A stretch of DNA of 64,000 nt from DASQUK01 sp963756425 (GTDB taxonomy: Bacteria > Actinomycetota > Acidimicrobiia > Acidimicrobiales > VFJN01): NCBI GenBank assembly GCA_963756425.1, contig CAVWNW010000002.1:59504-123503 (forward strand), given 5' to 3'. Positions 57,696 through 64,000 of the stretch are shown here, in pieces (the first letter of the stretch is position 1; each line of letters opens with the position of its first letter). The notes below the pieces were generated by a model that was not told where the DNA came from, searched no databases, and was given only the letters and a program-made list of their open reading frames with translations. Made by a program: the position numbers and the translations under genes.

Positions 57696-57705
57696 AGAGT
57701 ACGGT
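57696..57705. promoter_or_regulatory. Two divergent leaderless promoters sharing bases in their -10 boxes
   Basis: AGAGTACGGT holds a minus-strand TACTCT (57701-57696) for thiamine pyrophosphokinase and a plus-strand TACGGT (57700-57705) for the acyl-CoA dehydrogenase. They overlap at the shared TA. Each ends exactly 7 nt before its start codon, and only 24 nt separate the two start codons. Confidence 0.65.
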
Positions 57706-57712
57706 CGGCCGC

Positions 57713-58861
57713 GTGCGGCGCACCCTGTTCGACGACGAACACGAGCTGTTCCGGGACAGCGTGCGGCGCTTCATCGCCGCCGAGCTGGCGCCACGCAACG
57801 AGGCCTGGGAGCGGGCCGGAATCGTCGATCGCGACATGTTCCAGGCTGCGGGGAAGCACGGCTTCCTGGGCATGGCGGTGCCGACGGCGTACGGCGGGGG
57901 CGGCGTCGACGACTTCCGCTACAACCTGGTGATCGGCGAGGAGGTCCAGCGGGCCGGCATCAACGCCGCCGGGCTGGGCTGGACGCTCCACAACGACATC
58001 TGCCTGCCCTACTTCCTGTCACTCTGCACGGAGGAGCAGAAGGCGCGGTGGCTGCCGGGGATCTGCTCAGGCGACCTGATCACGGCCATCGCCATGACCG
58101 AGCCCGGCATCGGATCCGACCTCGCCTCGATGACGACGACGGCAGTCCGGGACGGCGACCGCTACGTCCTCAACGGGTCGAAGACCTTCATCACCAACGG
58201 CATCAACGCAGATCTGGTGGTGACCGCCGTGAAGACGGACCCGGGTGCCCGGCACCGGGGGATGTCGCTGGTCGTGGTCGAGCGCGGCATGGACGGGTTC
58301 GAGCGAGGACGGAACCTCGACAAGATCGGCATGCACGCCCAGGACACCGCCGAGCTGTTCTTCACCGACGTGCAGGTGCCGGTGGCGAACCTGCTCGGCG
58401 AGGAGGGCGAGGGCTTCCGCTACCTGGTGACCAACCTCCCGCAGGAGCGCCTCTCCATCGGCGCCACCGGCGTGGCGGCGGCGCGGGCGGCGTTCGACCA
58501 GACGCTGTCGTACGTCACCGAGCGCCAAGCCTTCGGCCAGGCCGTCGGCGCGTTCCAGAACACCCGCTTCCGGATGGCGGAGATGGCGACGGAGATCGAG
58601 CTGGGCCAGACGTACATCGACCGCTGCGTGCTCGCCCTCAACGCCCGCGAGCTCACGGCCGAGGAGGCGTCGATGGCCAAGTGGTGGTGCACCGAGCTGC
58701 AGGGACGCGTCGTCGACATCTGCGTGCAGCTCCACGGCGGGTACGGGTACATGGCCGAGTACCCGGTGGCCCGCGCCTTCGCCGACGCCCGCGTCACCCG
58801 CATCTACGGCGGCACCACCGAGATCATGAAGGAGATCATCGGCCGCAACCTGGGCCTGTAG
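57713..58861 (+). CDS. Acyl-CoA dehydrogenase
   Basis: A 382-residue flavoprotein of fatty-acid or branched-chain beta-oxidation. TLFDDEHELFRDSVRRFIAAELAP is the N-terminal helical domain, AIAMTEPGIGSDLASMTTTA and YVLNGSKTFITNG are the FAD-binding middle domain, and LPQERLSIGATGVAAARAAFDQTLSYVTERQAFGQ with YGYMAEYPVARAFADARVTRIYGGTTEIMKEI form the C-terminal domain. Gly replaces the MCAD-type catalytic Glu in the Y-x-GT motif, as in long-chain-type enzymes whose base lies elsewhere. The GTG start is 7 nt after TACGGT. Confidence 0.92.
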   Translation: MRRTLFDDEHELFRDSVRRFIAAELAPRNEAWERAGIVDRDMFQAAGKHGFLGMAVPTAYGGGGVDDFRYNLVIGEEVQRAGINAAGLGWTLHNDICLPYFLSLCTEEQKARWLPGICSGDLITAIAMTEPGIGSDLASMTTTAVRDGDRYVLNGSKTFITNGINADLVVTAVKTDPGARHRGMSLVVVERGMDGFERGRNLDKIGMHAQDTAELFFTDVQVPVANLLGEEGEGFRYLVTNLPQERLSIGATGVAAARAAFDQTLSYVTERQAFGQAVGAFQNTRFRMAEMATEIELGQTYIDRCVLALNARELTAEEASMAKWWCTELQGRVVDICVQLHGGYGYMAEYPVARAFADARVTRIYGGTTEIMKEIIGRNLGL

Positions 58862-58921
58862 CTCGCAGACTGGACGTGTGAGCCGCCGCTGGGGAGGCAA
58901 TGGGTTCCTGAAAGTCGAACT

Positions 58922-58959
58922 CGAGGTCATGGGTTCCGTATGCGGAACCCATGACCTCG
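58922..58959. terminator. Perfect hairpin between convergent acyl-CoA dehydrogenase genes
   Basis: A 17-bp perfect stem, CGAGGTCATGGGTTCCG and its complement around a TATG loop, lies 60 nt past the first dehydrogenase stop and 58 nt past the stop of the oppositely transcribed second one. It has no T run on either side, so it probably acts as a bidirectional U-less terminator. Confidence 0.6.
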
Positions 58960-59017
58960 GGCTGCCGGCGGCGGAACCTATTGCCTCGGGCCGGCCGTCC
59001 CGCCAGTCGGTACCTCG

Positions 59018-60248
59018 TCAGCGGCGGAGGAGGTCCTTGGCGATGTGGGTGATCTGGATCTCGTCGGTGCCGGCGTAGATCTGGAGGACCTTGGCGTCCC
59101 GGGCCAGCTGCTCGACCTGGAACTCGGCCATGTAGCCGTTGCCGCCGAACAGCTGGACCGCCTCGAGGGCCACCTCCGTGGCCGCCCGCGCGGAGTAGAG
59201 CTTCATCGCCGACGCCTCCGCCAACGTGAACCCCCGACCCTCGGCGGTGGCCTCGATGACCCGGAAGACGAGGTTCTCGACGTTGAGGCGGGCGACCTCC
59301 ATGCGGGCGAGCTTGTCCTGGATGAGCTGGAACTCACCGATCGGCTGGCCGAACTGCACCCGGTCCCGCGCATACGCCACGCACAGGTCGAGGCACTGCG
59401 AGATGATCCCCAGGGCCATCGCCGCCACCCCGGACCGCTCCTGGAGGAACGTCACCTTCGCCGCCGTTCGCCCTCCGGCCTCGACGTCCTCGGTCTCGCC
59501 GATCAGCCGGTCCTGCCCCACGCGGACGTCGGTCAGGAACAGCTCGCCGGTGGGCGACGAGTGCATCCCCATCTTCTTGAGCGGCTTGGACTGCTCCAGC
59601 CCCGGGGTGCCGGAGTCGAGAACGAAGCTCAGGATCTTCCGCTCGGCGGGTGGGTTGCCCTCGTCGAGCTTGCAGATGAACACGATCGTGTCCGCGTAGG
59701 GCCCGTTGGTGATGAAGGTCTTCGAGCCGTTGAGGACGTACTCGTCGCCGTCGCGGCGGGCCGTCGCGTGCATCGACCCGAAGGCGTCGGACCCCGAGCC
59801 GGGCTCGGTGATCGCCCACGCCCCGATCGTCTCCATCGTGAGCAACGGCAGGGCCCAACGCTCCTTCTGGGCGACCGTTCCTCGCGACAGGATGGCCGCG
59901 GCGGTGAGCCCGATCGACACACCCATGGCCGTGACCATGCCGGGACTCCACCGGGACAGCTCGATGATGGGGATGATCTGGAAGGCGGCGGCGTTGGCGG
60001 CCTCTTGCGGATCGCGCCCCCGGCCTCGTCGGTGCCGCTTGCGTCCCCTGCCTTTCGCGGGCGATCTGGCGCTCGAACCGGTCGCGCGCCATGGCGTCCA
60101 TACCGAACGTCGAGAACAGCTTGCGGATGATGTCGTACGGCGGCAGGTCGCCATGCTCGAGGTCACGGTGATGCGGCACGAGCTCCTTCTCGATGAAGTC
60201 CCGCACGGCCGCCCGAACCATCTGCTGCTCGTCAGTCCACTCGATCAC
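59018..60248 (-). pseudogene. Acyl-CoA dehydrogenase, frame-broken near the N-terminus
   Basis: The N-terminal ~60 residues (IEWTDEQQMVRAAVRDFIEKELVPHH, then FGMDAMARDRFERQIARE) start at a GTG at 60248. The rest (PQEAANAAAFQIIPIIELSRW, AITEPGSGSDAFGSM, LNGSKTFITNGPYADTIVF, FGQPIGEFQLIQDKLARMEV, FGGNGYMAEFQVEQLARDAKVLQIYAGTDEIQ) is in a different frame and ends at 59018. The switch lies between ~60015 and 60050. A linker GDASGTDEAGGAI visible in the third frame suggests two one-base losses in C runs. The repaired protein (~410 residues) would be a normal dehydrogenase. Probably a read error. Confidence 0.8.
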
Positions 60249-60322
60249 ACCTCAACTGTGGCAGGCGCTCCGGGAGATGGCATCCTGTAGGGACCCCCAG
60301 GGACGTTCCGAGGAGTATCTGC

Positions 60323-60805
60323 GTGTCGTTTCGCGTCAAGGATCGGGTGGTCTATCCCCACCACGGCGCTGCCATCATCGAAGCCACCGAGAAGCGGGCC
60401 ACGCCCGACGGCGAGGCGAAGGACTTCTTCGTCCTGCGCATGACCCATGGCGACCTGGTCCTCAAGGTCCCTGTCGACAAGGCCGAGGAGATCGGGATGC
60501 GCTACCCGATCAGCGTCGAGGACGTGGAAGACGTGTTCGAGGTGCTCGCCAAGAAGGACGTGCGCGAGCCCACCAACTGGTCTCGGCGGTTCAAGAACCA
60601 CCAGGAGAAGCTCAAGTCGGGCGACGTCTACCAGGTGGCCGAGGTGGTGCGGAACCTGGCACTGCGCGACAACGACAAGGGCCTCTCCGCCGGCGAGAAG
60701 TCGATGTTCGTCAAGGCGCGCCAGGTGCTCGTGTCGGAGCTGGCGTTCGCGCTCGACATCAGCGAGGACGACGCCATGGACCGGCTCGCCAAGACCATCG
60801 CCTGA
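60323..60805 (+). CDS. carD: CarD-family RNA polymerase-binding transcription regulator
   Basis: A 160-residue regulator that stabilises open complexes at promoters. The N-terminal RNAP-interaction domain reads SFRVKDRVVYPHHGAAIIEATEKR (normally F-x2-GD-x-VVYP-x-HG), then FFVLRMTHGDLVLKVPVDKAEEIGMR. The C-terminal helical DNA-binding domain has NWSRRFKNHQEKLKSGDVYQVAEVVRNLALRD, then LSAGEKSMFVKARQVLVSELAFAL. In mycobacteria CarD is essential and controls rRNA transcription. The GTG start follows GAGGAG at a slightly long distance. Divergent from the broken dehydrogenase. Confidence 0.93.
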   Translation: MSFRVKDRVVYPHHGAAIIEATEKRATPDGEAKDFFVLRMTHGDLVLKVPVDKAEEIGMRYPISVEDVEDVFEVLAKKDVREPTNWSRRFKNHQEKLKSGDVYQVAEVVRNLALRDNDKGLSAGEKSMFVKARQVLVSELAFALDISEDDAMDRLAKTIA

Positions 60806-60838
60806 GCCGTCGGAGGGCGGACGCCCGGGAGGCGAACC

Positions 60839-61687
60839 GTGAGCGACACAGCTGACGTTTCGGACGGTCCCCCTCCCCCCTCACCTCCGGATCCGGCGCC
60901 TCGCGAGGTCAAGCGCGCCCCGGTCATCGTCGCCGTCGGGTTGCTGCTGACCGCAGTCGCAATCGGGGTGATCGTGGCGCGCTTCGGGGACGACGACGGC
61001 GCCGCGGAGCCCACCCCCACCACCGACGCTCCCCCGGCGGTGTCGGAGCCGGACCGCGGCACGACCGCCACCCGCGAGTCGAACGGTACGACGAGCTCCA
61101 CGGGGCAGACCGTGCCCGTCCAGGGGCTGGCGGTGGTGGACAGCGGCTTCTCGACCTACGAGGGATTTGACGGCCCCGCCGGCTCGTACGGCCTGATCCT
61201 CGAGAACGGCAGCGGCCGGCCGATCAACCACCTTGTCGTCCAGGTGGTCGTCTACGACAAGAACGACACCGTCGTCGGCAGCTACGACCACGCCGTCGCG
61301 GTCGTGAACGCCGGCGCACGGCTGGGGCTGGGAGCCGAGGTCAGCGACCCGCTTCCCAACGGGATCGGGCGGCTCGACATCCGGACAAAGGGCCGCGAGG
61401 GTGAGCCCGTCCCCGATGGAACCTTCACCGTGGCCGACGTGTCGACGTCGTCGGACGAGTTCGGCGTCTACACGACGTTCGTCGTGTCGTCGAGCTACGC
61501 GGTCGAGTTCGAGCTCACGCCCGCATATGCCGTGTACCGCGACGCCGCGGGCCGAATCGTCGGTGGCGCCAGTGGCCTCGTCGACCTGATCCCTCCGCGG
61601 GGCCGGGCGAACGGCGAGGTCACCGCGTTCGCCGTAGTCCCCAACGTTGCCCGGACCGAGGTGTACGTCGACCCCGGGTCCTCCTGA
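60839..61687 (+). CDS. Membrane-anchored protein with an exported beta-sandwich-like domain
   Basis: A 282-residue protein of unknown function. A Pro-rich cytosolic start (GPPPPSPPDPAP) precedes one transmembrane helix, VIVAVGLLLTAVAIGVIVARF (residues ~28-48), then a Thr/Ser/Pro linker and an exported domain with repeated beta-strand pattern: YGLILENGSGRPINHLVVQVVVYDKNDTVVGS, VVNAGARLGLGAEV, FTVADVSTSSDEFGVYTTFVVSSSY and IVGGASGLVDLIPPRG. The pattern of conserved L-x-N-x-S/T and V-V-Y-D resembles FxLYD-type domains. It lies 33 nt after carD behind GGAGG, so the two may be cotranscribed. Confidence 0.75.
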   Translation: MSDTADVSDGPPPPSPPDPAPREVKRAPVIVAVGLLLTAVAIGVIVARFGDDDGAAEPTPTTDAPPAVSEPDRGTTATRESNGTTSSTGQTVPVQGLAVVDSGFSTYEGFDGPAGSYGLILENGSGRPINHLVVQVVVYDKNDTVVGSYDHAVAVVNAGARLGLGAEVSDPLPNGIGRLDIRTKGREGEPVPDGTFTVADVSTSSDEFGVYTTFVVSSSYAVEFELTPAYAVYRDAAGRIVGGASGLVDLIPPRGRANGEVTAFAVVPNVARTEVYVDPGSS

Positions 61688-61699
61688 CCGTCACGCAGT

Positions 61700-63109
61700 T
61701 CAGGCGGCTGGCACGCCGGACGCCACCGCGGCGCGGATGATCCGCACGGCGTCGTCCACGTCCGGGCGATGCGTGCGGTGCGAGATGATGCACAGGCGCA
61801 GGAGCTGCCGTCCGTCGATGCGGGTGCTGGACAGGTAGAGGCGTTTGGTGGCGTGGATCCGCTCCAGCAGCCGCTGGTTGCCGCCGTCGCCCGCCTCATC
61901 GCCCCGGAGCCGGAACGGCACGATCGAGAGGTCGGGTTCCCACGGCAGGTCCAACGCCGGGTCGGCGCTCAGTTCGCGGTATGCCCAGGCGGCCAGGTCG
62001 AGCTTCTCGTCCAGGGCCTGACGGAAGGCGCCGACGCCGTGCAGGTGCAGCGGGAACCAGATGCGCAGCCCTCGGTAGTCACGCGTCAGTTCGGGTCCCA
62101 GCTCGGCGTAGTCGGGTAGCGGCCGTTCGGCGTCGAGGTCCTGGAGATAGGCGCCGTCGACCGCGTGGGCGGCGCGCACGGCCGCCGGGTTGCGCACCAG
62201 CAGGATCCCGGTCCCATGGGGCAGGAACAGGCCCTTGTGGGGGTCGAGGACCACTGAGTCGGCATGCTCGATGCCGGCAAAGCGTGCCCGGCCCCGCTCG
62301 GTGAGCTGGAAGAACCCGCCGTACGCCGCGTCGACGTGGTTCCAGAGGCCCTCGGACTCCGCCAGCCGGGCAAGCTCCCCGATCGGGTCGACGGCGCCGG
62401 TGCTGGTCGTCCCGGCCGACGCCACCAGCAGGAACGGGCGGAGCCCCCGGGCGCGGTCTCGGGCGATCATCTGCGCCGCGGCCTCGGGATCCATGCGCAG
62501 ATCGGGCGTCGTCGGGACCGTGCGGACGGCCGCCGGCGGCAGCCCCGCCAGCCGGGCCGCCTTGGCCACGCAGCGGTGGGTGTGGGCCGTCACGTACAGG
62601 GTTCCGTCCCCGAAGTCGTCGCCCAGGCGGTCGTGCCGGGCCGCGACCACGGCCACGAGCGTGGCCAGCGAGCCGCCGGTGGTGGTGACGCCGCCCGCGG
62701 TGTCCGGCAGTCCGAACTGGCGGCAGAGCCAGCGCAGCACGCTCTCCTCCAGCGCCACCAGGGCAGGTGCGAAGCTCGACAGCGTGGTGTACCGGTTGAA
62801 CGCCCGGGCCACCATCTCGGCCAGGGCCGAGGTGAACAGCCCGCCGCCCCCGACGTACGCCATGTAGCGCGGCCCGGCGGTCTCCACGGCGACGGCGGCC
62901 GCTTCGCCGAAGCGATCGAGCAGGACGCCGAGGTCTCCCGGGCCTTCCGGGGGCGGTAGCAGGTACTCGGGCAGGCGCGGCCCGATGTCGTGGACGTTGC
63001 TCGCCGGCGCATCGGGCAGGCCGTCGACGAAGTCCGCGACCAGCGCCAGGGCCCGCCGTCCCATCTCCTCCATGGCCCGCCGATCGGGCTCCAACGGGTA
63101 GTCGGTCAT
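61700..63109 (-). CDS. Group II pyridoxal-dependent decarboxylase
   Basis: A 469-residue PLP enzyme of the aromatic-L-amino-acid/glutamate/Dpd decarboxylase group. TTTGGSLATLVAVVAAR is the cofactor-phosphate loop, VTAHTHRCVAKAARLAGL a stacking His, VASAGTTSTGAVDPIGELARLAE and NHVDAAYGGF the Asp that binds the pyridine N, and SVVLDPHKGLFLPHGTGILLVRN holds the Schiff-base Lys in DPHKG. LRIWFPLHLHGVGAFRQAL and LRLCIISHRTHRPDVDDAVRII complete the fold. The amino-acid substrate cannot be read from sequence. I chose ATG 63109 (MTDYPLEPDRRAMEEMG). Confidence 0.9.
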   Translation of the reverse strand: MTDYPLEPDRRAMEEMGRRALALVADFVDGLPDAPASNVHDIGPRLPEYLLPPPEGPGDLGVLLDRFGEAAAVAVETAGPRYMAYVGGGGLFTSALAEMVARAFNRYTTLSSFAPALVALEESVLRWLCRQFGLPDTAGGVTTTGGSLATLVAVVAARHDRLGDDFGDGTLYVTAHTHRCVAKAARLAGLPPAAVRTVPTTPDLRMDPEAAAQMIARDRARGLRPFLLVASAGTTSTGAVDPIGELARLAESEGLWNHVDAAYGGFFQLTERGRARFAGIEHADSVVLDPHKGLFLPHGTGILLVRNPAAVRAAHAVDGAYLQDLDAERPLPDYAELGPELTRDYRGLRIWFPLHLHGVGAFRQALDEKLDLAAWAYRELSADPALDLPWEPDLSIVPFRLRGDEAGDGGNQRLLERIHATKRLYLSSTRIDGRQLLRLCIISHRTHRPDVDDAVRIIRAAVASGVPAA

Positions 63110-63245
63110 GAGCGGCCGTGTCGGCCCGAGATCGCGTTCCCTCCCTGAACCGGGCGCATCGACGCACCCCATCAGCAAGAATTGGCGCCTTCGTGCCACC
63201 CTATGTCGGCTGGAAGTGATCACCGTGATCGTTGGGGACCGCGCC

Positions 63246-64000
63246 GTGCCCAGGCCGACGGCCGGGCTTGCCCGCCTTGGTGCGGCGGGGTTGGCCCTCG
63301 TCGCCACCGTCGTGTTGCCTGCGTGCCGGTCCGACTGGGGCAGCAACCTTCGCACCGCCCCCTCGACGACGACCTCGACGGCCCGGCCCACCACCACGGC
63401 ACGTCCGACGACCACCACGACCGTGCCGGCCACCACGACCAGCACGACGCCGCCCACGACCCAGCCCTCGACCACCGCGCGCCCGGCACCCACCGGGTAC
63501 CCGACGGCCTCAACCACGGGGGTGCCGCCGGGCACCCGCCTGGAGGTGGTGACCGGAGACCAGACGTTCGCCGTCGACGGCCAGGTGATCGAGGGCAAGG
63601 AGTTCCGCGGCTTCGTCACCGTCACCGCCAGCAACGTGACCTTCAGGAACTGCCTGTTCCGGGGCCGGGCAACCGACCACAACGCCGTGCTGCTCGAAAC
63701 CGGGGACGGCTCCGACACCGTCGTCGAGGACTCGGAGTTCGTGCCGGCGAATCCCTCGGCCACCATCGACGGCCTGGGCACTGCGAGCACCAGCATCTAC
63801 CGCGCCAACATCCACGGATCCGTCGATGGGGTGAAGGCCGGCAGCGACACCCTGATCCAGGACTCCTACATCCACGACATGTCATGGTTCCCGTCCGACC
63901 CGAACCAGGACGGCGGTCCGACCCACAACGACGGGGTCCAGTCCTTCGGCGGTGATTCGGGCGTGACCCTGCGACACAACACGATCGACATGTCCTCGAA
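63246..64000 (+). CDS. Lipoprotein with Thr/Pro linker and right-handed beta-helix, cut by window edge
   Basis: The first ~250 residues of a surface lipoprotein. The signal peptide ends in lipobox LPAC (Cys27), followed by a ~45-residue Thr/Pro/Ala low-complexity linker (repeated TTTARPTTTT-type units), then a domain of regular ~22-residue turns with F-x-NC, V-x-DS-x-F, I-x-GSVDG, I-x-DS-x-I and L-x-HN-x-I motifs, typical of pectate-lyase-like parallel beta-helix carbohydrate-active proteins. GPTHNDGVQSFGGDSG fits such a catalytic or metal-binding turn. The GTG at 63246 follows GGGGA, and earlier in-frame GTGs at 63216 and 63225 are possible. The C-terminus is outside the window. Confidence 0.75.
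   Translation, partial: MPRPTAGLARLGAAGLALVATVVLPACRSDWGSNLRTAPSTTTSTARPTTTARPTTTTTVPATTTSTTPPTTQPSTTARPAPTGYPTASTTGVPPGTRLEVVTGDQTFAVDGQVIEGKEFRGFVTVTASNVTFRNCLFRGRATDHNAVLLETGDGSDTVVEDSEFVPANPSATIDGLGTASTSIYRANIHGSVDGVKAGSDTLIQDSYIHDMSWFPSDPNQDGGPTHNDGVQSFGGDSGVTLRHNTIDMSS

Noticed and set aside
63360..63500. ACC/ACG-rich tract considered as a non-coding repeat
   Set aside because: It lies in frame after a lipobox and reads as a Thr/Pro linker of a surface lipoprotein.

Overview
The window is a GC-rich chromosomal segment from an actinobacterium. The phylum call rests on several lines of evidence: a mycothiol ligase (mshC-type) overlapping an F420H2:NADP oxidoreductase; a CarD regulator; a PimA-like mannosyltransferase beside a PatA-like acyltransferase and a CDP-alcohol phosphatidyltransferase; PdxS/PdxT; and many start codons lying 6-8 nt downstream of a TANNNT -10 box (leaderless mRNAs). 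A member of Acidimicrobiia or a relative is my best guess, but the class is an inference. I saw no rRNA, tRNA, CRISPR array, integrase, transposase or prophage.

Layout. 1-2.1 kb: pentose-phosphate genes (rpe, then a transketolase running off the left edge). 2.5-14.4 kb: an accessory zone of small, mostly monocistronic genes: a coiled-coil lipoprotein, small membrane proteins, a divergent methyltransferase/HxlR pair, a MerR-regulated three-gene cassette with cysteine-rich small proteins, a secreted trypsin-like protease, and several VOC, GNAT, DUF899, RibD-like and PPOX enzymes. 14.4-19.8 kb: an ABC exporter (ATPase plus two permeases, one carrying a large inserted extracytoplasmic domain) divergent from a NarL-type two-component system. 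19.8-21.4 kb: a META lipoprotein, a glutaminase remnant and a small membrane protein.

21.5-34.2 kb is a long minus-strand housekeeping block, read from high to low coordinates: pdxT, yebC, peroxiredoxin, ruvC-ruvA-ruvB, queA, tgt, yajC-secD-secF, apt, rel. It joins vitamin B6 synthesis, Holliday-junction processing, queuosine tRNA modification, the Sec translocon accessory complex, adenine salvage and the stringent response. 34.3-39.5 kb: a large beta-propeller lipoprotein, pdxS, htpX and lemA. 39.7-42.4 kb: a phosphatidylinositol/mannoside module (pgsA-type, patA-type, pimA-type). 42.6-49.8 kb: an EF-G-like GTPase, two DinB-fold proteins, glutathione peroxidase with an EamA transporter, and small proteins. 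49.3-55.2 kb: thrS-HIT-membrane protein, a PlsC-type acyltransferase and the npdG-mshC pair. 55.2-64 kb: a damaged M23 peptidase, an ABC ATPase, a START-like protein, thiamine pyrophosphokinase divergent from an acyl-CoA dehydrogenase, a second (frame-broken) acyl-CoA dehydrogenase, carD, a group II PLP decarboxylase and a beta-helix lipoprotein cut by the right edge.

Sequence quality matters here. At least six conserved genes are broken by indels, nearly all at short homopolymers (near 117, 4977, 5653, 18390, 55554 and 60015-60050). They look more like assembly or read errors than evolved pseudogenes, although the glutaminase and M23 remnants are also truncated. The most intriguing items are a 27-bp in-frame repeat shared by queA (two tandem copies) and the glutathione peroxidase N-terminus, the MerR cassette, and divergent leaderless promoters whose -10 boxes share bases.
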